DNA of 28,414 nt from a virus. The notes beneath the pieces are model-generated. The model searched no databases and was not told the DNA's origin. It saw nothing but the letters and a program-made list of their open reading frames with translations. Location of the stretch: positions 1 to 28,414 of the IMG/VR virus record IMGVR_UViG_3300027906_000102; one strand, written 5' to 3'. The stretch's first letter is position 1. Each line of letters opens with the position of its first letter. Of the stretch, positions 11,549 through 19,508 are shown piece by piece. A program made the position numbers and the translations under genes.

Positions 11549-11589
11549 ACTGAGGGAGGGAGTCGAACCCTCCTTAATACCCACTCAGT
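11549..11589 (-). ncRNA. tRNA-like minihelix (acceptor plus T-arm) overlapping a stop codon
   Basis: ACTGAG/CTCAGT forms a 6-bp acceptor-like stem on the minus strand. A 10-11-base linker follows, then GAGGG-TTCGACT-CCCTC, a perfect T-arm. Stem and T-arm are identical to those at 10786-10824, but the linker differs. The TGA within the 5' acceptor strand (11585-11587) ends the 47-aa gene upstream. Confidence 0.65.
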
Positions 11590-11728
11590 TGACGGGAACA
11601 TATGAGTGCCATGAGCCAGAGTAATGATATGTAATGACAGCCATACCAATAGCAAAGATTGCAAATGGAATTGGATGATCATCAATCATGTAACCGATGT
11701 CAGCAAGAGCACGTTGAATTGAAGTCAT
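11585..11728 (-). CDS. 47-aa small membrane protein
   Basis: This 47-codon gene starts MTSIQRALADIGYMIDDHPI. Residues about 19-34 (HPIPFAIFAIGMAVITYH) form one membrane segment, and the tail is YSGSWHSYVPVN. The last codon and stop (AAC TGA) lie inside the minihelix at 11549-11589, exactly as for the gene ending at 10820. It is the promoter-proximal gene of the minus-strand array 7227-11728. No family is recognised. Confidence 0.65.
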   Translation of the reverse strand: MTSIQRALADIGYMIDDHPIPFAIFAIGMAVITYHYSGSWHSYVPVN

Positions 11729-11855
11729 GAGTAAATCCGTAAAGGGAATAATGATATTCACTGGACTTATAACTACTGTTGTAGAAAGCCAGAGTAATTA
11801 CAGTTCTATCTAATCCTTACTCGAGCGAGATTCTCTCCCCAATTTCAGGCGCAAT

Positions 11856-11897
11856 TGTGGAAAAATACGGTGATTTTGTGGAGAAACGTGTGGAAAA
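11856..11897 (+). promoter_or_regulatory. Cluster of three DnaA-box-like 9-mers
   Basis: TGTGGAAAA occurs at 11856-11864 and 11889-11897, with TGTGGAGAA at 11877-11885. The first two are the reverse complement of TTTTCCACA, which fits the DnaA-box form TTWTNCACA; the third has one mismatch. They lie in the 434-base gap (11729-12162) between the minus-strand early genes and the plus-strand virion module. The rest of the gap is AT-rich and has no convincing gene. A replication origin or a host DnaA-responsive site is possible. Confidence 0.4.
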
Positions 11898-11908
11898 GTA
11901 AGGAAAAC

Positions 11909-11980
11909 AGGACAATGTTACATTCATTTACACTTCGAGAGTGTTACAACGAATGTACCCATGTCCTATTCTTTTTTTTC
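11909..11980 (+). other. 59-bp imperfect palindrome followed by a T-run
   Basis: AGGACA...TACATTC...CACT (11909-11934) is complementary to AGTG...GAATGTA...TGTCCT (11940-11967) with small bulges, centred on TCGAG. ATTC and eight T (11972-11979) follow. As a plus-strand transcript it looks like an intrinsic terminator. But no plus-strand gene ends nearby, so an origin hairpin or a terminator of an unseen small RNA is also possible. A second small hairpin, ACAAAA/TTTTGT, lies at about 12069-12087. Confidence 0.45.
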
Positions 11981-12162
11981 TTTACGGGATCGCATTCAGG
12001 AGGGTGGTGTGTTACCCGTCAGGAAATTTTGTTCCCTATTTGACCTATACACGGTCCATTTCAACGCACAAAAATTCTAATTTTGTAGCGAAATTCCCTA
12101 ATTAGGCCAAGAATGGGGCCAAAAGTGCAAATCCCGCAAGAAAAAGTATTAGTTCCTAATAA

Positions 12163-12372
12163 TTATTTTTTAGATTTCTTATATTTATCAGCTGCACTTA
12201 CTGCTTTTCTAAATGCATCTTCATCTGGAAGGTTAAAAGCTAGTTCTTTTTTGCCTTCGTCAATAAAACCACGAACGTCAGTGTCTGTTTTGCCTTCTTT
12301 AGCCATATTTAAGGCTTTGCCTTTTATAGCTTCTAGTGCTTCGACTCTTTTTTGCCTTGTTCCAGCGTCCAT
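12163..12372 (-). CDS. 69-aa Lys/Ala-rich helical protein
   Basis: The minus-strand frame encodes MDAGTRQKRVEALEAIKGKA, then NMAKEGKTDTDVRGFIDEGK, ending KAVSAADKYKKSKK. The helical, charged composition is protein-like, while the overlapping plus-strand frame is Ser/Leu-rich and looks like a shadow. It stands alone between the non-coding region and the plus-strand module, transcribed away from the latter. No family is recognised. No strong Shine-Dalgarno. Confidence 0.6.
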   Translation of the reverse strand: MDAGTRQKRVEALEAIKGKALNMAKEGKTDTDVRGFIDEGKKELAFNLPDEDAFRKAVSAADKYKKSKK

Positions 12373-12470
12373 TCGCCTACATCAAGTTATTTATTAATAA
12401 TAGTCGTACTATTTCTTAGATTTATCAAGAATAGAATGATTACAAGGAAATATTTTGAAAATAAGCTGAT

Positions 12471-15110
12471 ATGGCTGTCTCCGCTGCAGATTTTTATACC
12501 TATGCGAAATCTACTGGTACAGAGATACCTGATAGCAAGCAAAAGGAAGCTGAATTAGTACCTGTTATTAACAGATGGAAGAAAGGAAGGTTAAGAGAAG
12601 AGAATAAGCCAGAACAAGATAATACAGGTAGGAATATAGGTGCGGCTGCTTTAGGTACTGGTGCTGCAGCTTTAGCTTATGGAATTGGACGTAGATTTGG
12701 TAGAGGAAAAGGTAGCAATCCAGTAAGTAAGCCTCCGCAAGCTGCACCTTCAAATTTACCTAATGTTGATAATGTTACTGGTTTAGCAGATACAACTTTT
12801 ATTCCATCTCCTATTACTCCACAAGACAGTAGAGGAGTAACACTGGTTGGAACTAGAAATCCGAAGACAGGAACATATAGAGCAGCAGTAAATGAGATAC
12901 AAGAACAAGCTCCTTCTACTTCTCCTTCTACTTCTCCTCAAACTAAGGTACAGAATACCGCAGCAGATGAAGCTTTATGGGATTCTAACTATTGGGCTAA
13001 TTTCCATACACTTAGAAAAGCAGATCCATCTTTGGATTTAGGGGAGGTTGATAGAAGAGCTGTACTTGCAGCAAAGAAAGCAACTAATCAACCGATAAGA
13101 GAAGACTATACTCCTGGTCCTGCAACAGATCATAGAATTGAATTACAGAATACTCCTGAAAGTAGTCCTGTTAAATTTAGTCCTCGTTCCTATGCCGAAA
13201 GTACTGGATCTGTAGCACCTAAGACACAAAAGATAGTTTCTTCCCCAACTCAATTCTCTAAAGAGCAATTAAATGAATTAAATACATATGCAGATAGTGT
13301 TATTGATTACGATGGTGATAAAGACTTTATTCGTATACAAGACAAGCTTGAAAATTATTTAGGAGGCAGAACAGATGTATATCCTTTAACTCAACAAGAT
13401 CTACAGAAGTTTGATAATTCATTTACGAATTTAAAGAGAACAGATCTAACAGCAATGGATCATGAGCTTGATGTACTTCATTCTGAGGTAGGTGTTAAGT
13501 TAGGTCGTAAACCTACTGAATATACAAACCGAGATATTGATTTAGAAGATAAACGTTTATATGAAATTAACGTAGAAGGTTCTTCTAATATTCAACAACC
13601 AGGTATATTTAGTGATGATCCTGAATTAAATCCTAAAGGTTATAAATATAGTTCGGAGGAAGGTGTTTATCAATTAACTCCTAATGAAAGAATTATTGTA
13701 AATGCAGGAGAGGACAGCAGATACACATCGAAATACGATAGTCAACCAAAAGCTAAAGAACAAACATTTTTAGCGGAACAGATACAATCACAACCTACAC
13801 AACCAGATACATTAGTTGCAAAACAAAATCTTAATGACCCTGCTCTTTCTATACAATCTTCAGAAGCTGTTGATACAGGTGTAGATCAAGCTATACAAAG
13901 AATTGATACTGAAGTTCAAAGAGATACAGATTCAATCTCTCTTGGAAAGAGTGCTGTTAAGACTGAAGTTTTACAAGAAGATTTATTAGAACAAGCTGCA
14001 GCTAATAAAGCTCAAGCTGCTGGTTTAATAGCTGCAAGAAGAATACAACTAGAACAAGCAGGTTTACGCCCTGGAACTACAGAATTTGATAACGCTTTAG
14101 TTAAAGGTTGGTCTGCAAAGTCAGATGTAGAACCAAGTGTTATTAGTGAAAAATTTAGAGAAAATGTAGTTTTACCAAAAGAAGTTGAAGAAGTTGTTTC
14201 TACAAAAATACCTGAAAGTGATGCTTCAAACGTAGCAAGAAACTATTACAACGAAGATACAGGAAATATACAATTTGCAACAGAAGATGGAGGTAGTCCA
14301 TTAATTAGAGCCATCTATAAAGAAAAAGTCCTTCCAAGTGAAGATGTAAGTAAAGCTGCTAGTGGTACGAGTATTAGAGGAAGATCGAGAAGTTTAGATA
14401 TTGCAGAACCAAAGGTTCGTACTCGTACAAATGAATTTACAGGAAATGAAAGACCTGATCGTATAGGTGGAACATTACCAATAGGAGGAGTACCAGCTGA
14501 GATAGATGGTCAACCTACAATAATTTCGGGTCCTAGTAAAATCGAAGAAGCAAACCTTCGTGATGCAGGATTATATCCAAAAGTCTTAGATAAAACACAA
14601 TATCCTAATCCACAAATGGCCCCTCAACTATCCAAACAGGAAGTTGTTCATTCCATTATTAATCCTTCACCTGTTAGTAGAAAAGACTTAACAGGTGGTG
14701 GAGCAGGAATGGGAGTTTATGGTAGACAACTAGGATATGTACCTGGTCCTACTAGTGCAACTGCTGGAACAAAACCTACTCAACTTCCAGAAGGGAGATA
14801 TGGTGAATTCAATCCAACTACTTCAAGAGATGAATTTAGAAATTACTCTACTGAAGCTTTACAAAAAAGAATTGACACTGGAACATATCAAAGTGGAAAA
14901 GTTAGTGAAGGAGCACGAGAGGCTCAAAAAGAATTAACTCTTAGAACAAACTTAGATTATCCTGTGGACTATACACCTAGCAAAGAAACAACTATAAATT
15001 CAATGCAAGTTAGCGATGACATTAGAAAGATCTATAGTAGTGGTAGGCCTGATGCACAACAGCAAGTAGAGGCTTATAAATCAGCTCTTCGTAAAAAGAT
15101 GGGTATTTAA
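12471..15110 (+). CDS. Large (879-aa) probable internal virion or structural protein
   Basis: This is the first gene of the plus-strand module. The N-terminal 40 residues (MAVSAADFYTYAKSTGTEIP) form a distinct head region. A Gly/Ala segment follows (about 54-72, GAAALGTGAAALAYGIGRRF), with basic residues. Most of the middle (80-700) is Ser/Thr/Gln/Glu-rich with little hydrophobic core and probably extended or helical. Near residue 740-760 a Gly-rich GGGAGMGVYGRQLGYVPG precedes a charged C-terminal domain ending ALRKKMGI. Size, position and composition suggest an ejection or internal virion protein. I do not recognise a named family. The start has only a weak Shine-Dalgarno. Confidence 0.7.
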   Translation: MAVSAADFYTYAKSTGTEIPDSKQKEAELVPVINRWKKGRLREENKPEQDNTGRNIGAAALGTGAAALAYGIGRRFGRGKGSNPVSKPPQAAPSNLPNVDNVTGLADTTFIPSPITPQDSRGVTLVGTRNPKTGTYRAAVNEIQEQAPSTSPSTSPQTKVQNTAADEALWDSNYWANFHTLRKADPSLDLGEVDRRAVLAAKKATNQPIREDYTPGPATDHRIELQNTPESSPVKFSPRSYAESTGSVAPKTQKIVSSPTQFSKEQLNELNTYADSVIDYDGDKDFIRIQDKLENYLGGRTDVYPLTQQDLQKFDNSFTNLKRTDLTAMDHELDVLHSEVGVKLGRKPTEYTNRDIDLEDKRLYEINVEGSSNIQQPGIFSDDPELNPKGYKYSSEEGVYQLTPNERIIVNAGEDSRYTSKYDSQPKAKEQTFLAEQIQSQPTQPDTLVAKQNLNDPALSIQSSEAVDTGVDQAIQRIDTEVQRDTDSISLGKSAVKTEVLQEDLLEQAAANKAQAAGLIAARRIQLEQAGLRPGTTEFDNALVKGWSAKSDVEPSVISEKFRENVVLPKEVEEVVSTKIPESDASNVARNYYNEDTGNIQFATEDGGSPLIRAIYKEKVLPSEDVSKAASGTSIRGRSRSLDIAEPKVRTRTNEFTGNERPDRIGGTLPIGGVPAEIDGQPTIISGPSKIEEANLRDAGLYPKVLDKTQYPNPQMAPQLSKQEVVHSIINPSPVSRKDLTGGGAGMGVYGRQLGYVPGPTSATAGTKPTQLPEGRYGEFNPTTSRDEFRNYSTEALQKRIDTGTYQSGKVSEGAREAQKELTLRTNLDYPVDYTPSKETTINSMQVSDDIRKIYSSGRPDAQQQVEAYKSALRKKMGI

Positions 15111-15112
15111 GA

Positions 15113-15346
15113 ATGACTAAAGCAAAAGAAAAAAAAGCTAAAAAGAAAAAGAAGGATTGGATTGGTAGTGCTGTTAATAGCCCTGGAACATTTACAGCTA
15201 AGGCTAAAAAGAAAGGAATAACCTCTGCTCAATTACAAGAGAATGTATTATCTAATCCAGATGATTACGATGAAAAAACTGTTAAACAAGCGAACTTACG
15301 TAAAACGTTAGTTAAGATAAATAAGAATAAGAAATCTAAAAAATAA
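15113..15346 (+). CDS. 77-aa Lys-rich small virion-type protein
   Basis: An extremely Lys-rich head (KAKEKKAKKKKKDW) is followed by W-I-x-x-A-V-x-x-P-G-T-F-T-A-K-A-K-K-K-G. This 'WIxxAixxPGaltakAkkkG' motif is widespread in short basic proteins found in phage structural clusters. The remainder is helical and ends KINKNKKSKK. A DNA-binding or packaged role is likely. It starts two bases after the previous stop and overlaps the next gene as TAATG. Confidence 0.7.
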   Translation: MTKAKEKKAKKKKKDWIGSAVNSPGTFTAKAKKKGITSAQLQENVLSNPDDYDEKTVKQANLRKTLVKINKNKKSKK

Positions 15347-16020
15347 TGGCAAAAGACGCTCGTTTAGATCTAGGTAGATATGTAAAGAATCCTTTTAATA
15401 GAAGGGGTCAAATACCTAAGCGTTTAGATTTTAATGATCTATTTGTATCTAAAGCTAAAGAAGGTGAATACCCTTGGAACCCATCACGCTTTAGTGAGAA
15501 TGATTTATTAAAGAGATCACAAACTCGTAAACAAACATTAAACCCTGATCTTAATTTTGTTGGTAATTCTCCATTCTTTGATGCAGGAGATGAAGTTTCA
15601 AGTGAAGAGAGATATGAGATGTTTGAGGGTCTTGGAAGATTCGATAGACCTTTTGATTATGACTTTGACGAAGGTAGACCACGTACTAAGATAAGACCTC
15701 AATTTCAGCCAGATTTTAATAGTGAATGGGTAGAAGCATATAAGATGAGTCCGACATTAAATCCTGGAAAAATGTCCAGAAACCCAATGCCTCGTTCACG
15801 TAATCCTGATCCAAATGGTTACTTAATGGATATTGCAGAACAACGTGCAGAATCTGAACATGAAGGTGCTAGTACTATCTCAGAACTTTTAGCACGTAAA
15901 GGAAAAATACAATCAGAACAAAAAGAATCTAAAGTAGAAAAGCAAGAAGAAAAAGAAGGACAAGAAACAGTTGATGAAGTTGAGAATAGTCCAGATAAAA
16001 TAGAAGGAACGGAGAAATAG
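15346..16020 (+). CDS. Hypothetical 224-aa virion-module protein
   Basis: The gene encodes 224 residues beginning MAKDARLDLGRYVKNPFNRR. The first two thirds are rich in Asn, Pro, Arg and Phe with little secondary structure (NPFNRRGQIPKRLDFNDLF). The C-terminal 50 residues are a highly charged Glu/Lys tail (SKVEKQEEKEGQETVDEVEN). It is coupled to the previous gene by TAATG and is followed by a gene starting two bases after its stop. No family is recognised. Confidence 0.65.
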   Translation: MAKDARLDLGRYVKNPFNRRGQIPKRLDFNDLFVSKAKEGEYPWNPSRFSENDLLKRSQTRKQTLNPDLNFVGNSPFFDAGDEVSSEERYEMFEGLGRFDRPFDYDFDEGRPRTKIRPQFQPDFNSEWVEAYKMSPTLNPGKMSRNPMPRSRNPDPNGYLMDIAEQRAESEHEGASTISELLARKGKIQSEQKESKVEKQEEKEGQETVDEVENSPDKIEGTEK

Positions 16021-16021
16021 A

Positions 16022-16597
16022 ATGATTAGAGCAGCTTTAAAATATCTACCTAAATGGGGAGGGACAGGTGTAACTAAAGCTTTGTTAGGACAATCAATAC
16101 CAGGTGCAATTTTATCTGGTGGTGGTACAGCTTTATATACAGGAGATCCTATGGCAGGTGTAGCTGTAGGTATGGCTGACTTATTAGGAAGTACTGCAGT
16201 TGGTAGAGGGTTAGCTAGTAGACGTTTAAAGAATGTAGTTGATACAAGAATTAATCCAGCTCTTGGAAAAGTAACTATACCTTTCTCAGGTGGCAAACAC
16301 CCTTCTGTAAAATTAGCTGGTGCTTGGCAACAAGCAATTGATCCAAAAACTCAACAACCATTAGCTCCAAATTATCTTCCTAGTACTGTTCAGACTGCTG
16401 GAATATGGGGAACAAGTCTAATGGCTCCTTATGCATTAGAACCTATGTTTGTAGGAAATCAAAGAGCAACGCAAACACAGCAATTAGCACAAAGGAGTGT
16501 TCTAAATGGACCTCAACACGGCAGGATGTCTGATGGAACAATGTTTCAATTAGCAGGTGTTCCTATGAGAGCTGATGATATAAGAGGTATGTACTAA
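16022..16597 (+). CDS. 191-aa Gly/Ala-rich probable internal virion protein
   Basis: The N-terminal 65 residues contain long Gly/Ala/Leu stretches (QSIPGAILSGGGTALYTGDP, then MAGVAVGMADLLGSTAVGRG) like a glycine-zipper membrane segment. The middle includes GKVTIPFSGGKHPSVKLAGA, and the end is DIRGMY. It overlaps the next gene as TAATG. Glycine-zipper proteins in phage structural clusters can form the channel for DNA ejection; that role is inferred from composition and position. Confidence 0.65.
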   Translation: MIRAALKYLPKWGGTGVTKALLGQSIPGAILSGGGTALYTGDPMAGVAVGMADLLGSTAVGRGLASRRLKNVVDTRINPALGKVTIPFSGGKHPSVKLAGAWQQAIDPKTQQPLAPNYLPSTVQTAGIWGTSLMAPYALEPMFVGNQRATQTQQLAQRSVLNGPQHGRMSDGTMFQLAGVPMRADDIRGMY

Positions 16598-17604
16598 TGG
16601 ATGTCCGTAGATTCGTAAAAAAAGCTGTAGAAGATGTAAAGCAAGGATACAAGATAGGTGAAACAGCAACTTATGACGCACAGAAAAAACGTGGTTCTTA
16701 TAGACATAGTGTTTTTGATCCTCGTTTTGCTAAGGATATGAAAGAAGGTGTAAAAGATATAAAGGATCCAGCTGGAAAAACTGTTAAGAAAGGTACTAGA
16801 GGTTTAAGAAATCCTGCTGAATTTTTAGGAGCCTATGGTGCTCGTGTAGCTACTGATTTAGGTTCTGATTCTTCTCGTCAGTTCCTTTGGCGTTATAACC
16901 ATCCAATGGCCTTAGCTGAATTGGCAGGTAATGCGGTTATAGGTAAAGAAGGAATGACAAGATTAAATCAATTAACTCCTACACAGAGAGCAGGGATAAC
17001 AGGAGCTTCTATTGGAATGCCAGCTTTTGCTTCTATGGGAACTGTAGATATGACAAATCCTGGTGAGTTATTTAGACCAAAAGGATATGCACAGAATTAT
17101 GCTGAAGTAGGTTCAGAAGATCGAAGAAAAACTGCACAGCCAGGAATAGAATTAGTAGATCGTTTTGTATTAGGTAGAAGAGGTAAACCTCTTAAATATT
17201 CAGATGCTAAAAAAGATATTCCAAACCTAACTCCTCAAGCTTATGGAAATTTCATGAGGCAATATTATCAAGATAAAGGTGCAACAGGTTTAGGATTATT
17301 AAAATTTACTGGTCAAAATTTAGAAGGTATTCCAGAAGCAAGAGTATTAGGATTCCCAATAGGTTTACAAGGAGCTACTGCTGTTGTAGGTGGTGGATTA
17401 GGAGTTAGAGCAGGACTAAGAAAAGGGATGATGAGTCCAGGAGTTTATAAAAAAGCACAAATGGCAACTCCTCGTGGAATTGCTGGTAGAGGTGCATTAG
17501 GAGCATTAGCTGGAATGACGATTGGAAAAGTTACAAATATGGCTATTGCATCTGCTAATAGACCTAAGTATCCATCTACTTACGAATACACTGAAGGACA
17601 ATAA
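16597..17604 (+). CDS. 335-aa probable internal virion protein
   Basis: A basic helical head (VRRFVKKAVEDVKQGYKIGE) is followed by RHSVFDPRFAKDMKEGVKDI. A central region has ALAELAGNAVIG. The C-terminal third is Gly/Ala/Val-rich (GLQGATAVVGGGLGVRAGLR and ALGALAGMTIGKVTNMAIAS). It is related in composition to the genes at 16022 and 17652, suggesting a set of membrane-interacting ejection proteins. A tiny 14-codon frame (about 17608-17652) lies between it and the next gene and may not be real. Confidence 0.65.
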   Translation: MDVRRFVKKAVEDVKQGYKIGETATYDAQKKRGSYRHSVFDPRFAKDMKEGVKDIKDPAGKTVKKGTRGLRNPAEFLGAYGARVATDLGSDSSRQFLWRYNHPMALAELAGNAVIGKEGMTRLNQLTPTQRAGITGASIGMPAFASMGTVDMTNPGELFRPKGYAQNYAEVGSEDRRKTAQPGIELVDRFVLGRRGKPLKYSDAKKDIPNLTPQAYGNFMRQYYQDKGATGLGLLKFTGQNLEGIPEARVLGFPIGLQGATAVVGGGLGVRAGLRKGMMSPGVYKKAQMATPRGIAGRGALGALAGMTIGKVTNMAIASANRPKYPSTYEYTEGQ

Positions 17605-17651
17605 TTATGCTGATAAAATTAAAGTTAGGACAAAAGAATTTCATAACATAA

Positions 17652-18311
17652 ATGGCAGAAAGAACACGAGATGTAGTCGATATGCTTACTTTTGAGAGTC
17701 TGATGAATCAGGCTCGAAGAGGGAATGTTGGACTTAGTGGTGGATTAACACATTTATTCCCAACTACTGCAAATGTAAGAGGAATTGCAGGACTTGCTCC
17801 AGGTGTAGCAGGTGCAGTTCCTAAATCTGCAGTGTTAAGAGGAGGGATGAATGTTGCCAGAATGGGATCAAGACGAATTCCAATTCTTGCAGGTGGTCTT
17901 CAAGCATTAGGTGGTGATCCAATTGGTGGTATTGGTACAGCAGGTGGTGGAATAATTGGTGGAATGTTAGGTGCTCCTCTGGGACCATTAGGTGTTGCAG
18001 GTGGTGCTTATTTAGGTTCAATGGTTGGTTCAGGTTTAACTAAAGGTGCAGCAAGACTTGCAGGTGGTGCAATTGGTATTGATCCTAATGACCCCTTAAG
18101 TGGACCAGATTGGAATCTTGGACCTTTAGCTTTAACTCCATATGCAAAGACTAAGAAGAGAACAAAGAGAGGTATTGAAATAGCTAAGATGCAGTTACCT
18201 TTGTATAATGAAATAGCAGACAGACAGTTAGAGAGAGATTCAGCTCTACAGTCCTTAGCTGATGTAGGCTCTATTATTAGTAATGTTTACTCCAGCAATC
18301 CTTATAGGTAA
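17652..18311 (+). CDS. 219-aa glycine-zipper protein, probable ejection or membrane-pore virion protein
   Basis: Residues about 75-150 form an extended glycine-zipper array (GGIGTAGGGIIGGMLGAPLG, GVAGGAYLGSMVGSGLTKGA). Such arrays pack tightly in membranes. The N-terminus (MAERTRDVVDMLTFESLMNQ) and the C-terminal 60 residues are charged and helical. The role is inferred: phage DNA-ejection proteins often carry such segments. An antisense frame over this region (Leu/His-rich) is a shadow. Confidence 0.65.
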   Translation: MAERTRDVVDMLTFESLMNQARRGNVGLSGGLTHLFPTTANVRGIAGLAPGVAGAVPKSAVLRGGMNVARMGSRRIPILAGGLQALGGDPIGGIGTAGGGIIGGMLGAPLGPLGVAGGAYLGSMVGSGLTKGAARLAGGAIGIDPNDPLSGPDWNLGPLALTPYAKTKKRTKRGIEIAKMQLPLYNEIADRQLERDSALQSLADVGSIISNVYSSNPYR

Positions 18312-18317
18312 TTAACA

Positions 18318-18989
18318 ATGGGCGGATTAGATTTAAATAAAGATGTACAGTTCCTACAGCAATTAAGAACTAATGCTAGTAGTACTCCTGCTACCTCAGT
18401 AGATGCTTCAGCTCCTGGTAATAGTGTAGGAATGACGATCAGAAATGGACGTGTTGTTCCTATAGATGCTCCAAAAGGATGGAAAAGAGCTGGAGCAGGT
18501 TTATTAGATTGGATGACCTTTGGTATTAGTGATCATGATAAGCAAGGCAATCTAACTAATTTCGGTGGTTCAATGCATGGAAACACAGGTTTTGGTCAAT
18601 CCGCAGATGGTATAAAAACAGATGCTTCAGGAAATGTATTAGATACTGAAACAAATGTAAGGGGAGAAATCATTGGAACAGGAAAAACAAAGGAAGAAAT
18701 AAAAGCAGAAAAGGAAAAACAAGAAAAAATTGAAGCAGAAAAAAGGCGAGAAGGCTATTGGAATAAAAGAGTAGATAGAGAAGTTGCGGTTGCTAAAGAA
18801 GGACAGAATAGACAGATGATTCATGGAGGGCTTACAGGAGCTGGTAAATCAATCATGGAAGGAACGCTTAGAGGTGTAGATTCCCTTGATAGAGCACAAG
18901 CTGCTACAGCACAAATGGTTTCTAATATGCCTACACTTCAGTTAACAGCAATGAAGTATGCACAAGGACAGAATTATGGGTTGGGGTAG
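18318..18989 (+). CDS. Hypothetical 223-aa virion-module protein
   Basis: The protein begins MGGLDLNKDVQFLQQLRTNA. It has a Gly/Ser-rich segment, then a charged helix (EEIKAEKEKQEKIEAEKRRE) near residues 125-150 that could form a coiled coil. A final helical part contains ATAQMVSNMPTLQLTAMKYA. The composition fits an internal virion or chaperone-like protein. No family recognised. It starts six bases after the previous stop. Confidence 0.65.
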   Translation: MGGLDLNKDVQFLQQLRTNASSTPATSVDASAPGNSVGMTIRNGRVVPIDAPKGWKRAGAGLLDWMTFGISDHDKQGNLTNFGGSMHGNTGFGQSADGIKTDASGNVLDTETNVRGEIIGTGKTKEEIKAEKEKQEKIEAEKRREGYWNKRVDREVAVAKEGQNRQMIHGGLTGAGKSIMEGTLRGVDSLDRAQAATAQMVSNMPTLQLTAMKYAQGQNYGLG

Positions 18990-19045
18990 ACTTAGCAGTA
19001 TTAAACTAGTTAAAGATCTAATGACAATCTATCGGAGGAGCTAAT

Positions 19046-19504
19046 ATGTGGGGGCCAATAATAGGAGGCGGTTTAAATTTAGCAGGTAGTTTATTTGGCA
19101 GTAATAAAGCCAAGCAGCTGGGTATATGGGGTTTGAGATCAGCTGACCGAAGAGCTGATATGGTAATGCAGCGTGGTAGAGAAACAGATAAAGCTCAGTT
19201 AGGTTCAAAACAAGCAGATCATCTGGCTAATCTCCAGATGGGTCACAGAGGTTTAGCTTTACAAAAAGATGCAGCATTATTCCAACAAGATGAAATAGCA
19301 CCTCGGAAAGCTCGAAATGCTGTAGATGCTTTTAATAGGATGGTATCTGCTGAAAGTGGTGAAGATGCAACAAAACTCCGACAAAGAAAAAATCGAGAAG
19401 GTTTAGCAGCAAAATTACTTGCGGCAAATGCAGGACCAGCAGGAATGTTTGGACCGACAATTCATGATCAACAGGCAAAAGCACAATTAGGATGGTTCGG
19501 TTAA
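19046..19504 (+). CDS. 152-aa probable internal virion protein
   Basis: A strong Shine-Dalgarno (CGGAGGAGC) precedes the ATG. The N-terminal MWGPIIGGGLNLAGSLFGSN is Gly-rich and hydrophobic. The rest is a long helix rich in Gln, Ala and Arg (DRRADMVMQRGRETDKAQLG, HRGLALQKDAALFQQDEIAP). A GGG..AGSxFG head followed by long helices is common in phage internal virion proteins of the T7 gp14 type, but the resemblance is only in layout. Confidence 0.65.
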   Translation: MWGPIIGGGLNLAGSLFGSNKAKQLGIWGLRSADRRADMVMQRGRETDKAQLGSKQADHLANLQMGHRGLALQKDAALFQQDEIAPRKARNAVDAFNRMVSAESGEDATKLRQRKNREGLAAKLLAANAGPAGMFGPTIHDQQAKAQLGWFG

Positions 19505-19508
19505 ATCT

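Noticed and set aside
10551-11589. Complete tRNA genes suggested by several GGTTCGANTCC motifs
   Set aside because: None has D and anticodon arms in the right places. The distances between acceptor strands (about 39, 50 and 112 bases) do not fit a tRNA, and no CCA is encoded.
11855-12043. 62-codon plus-strand frame
   Set aside because: It reads through the DnaA-like sites, the palindrome and the T-run (poly-Phe). No ribosome site and no protein-like pattern.
12113-12397. Plus-strand 94-codon frame
   Set aside because: It is antisense to the more credible Lys/Ala-rich gene at 12163-12372, and its composition is Ser/Leu-rich.
17608-17652. 14-codon frame between two virion genes
   Set aside because: Too short to support without coupling on both sides or a ribosome site.
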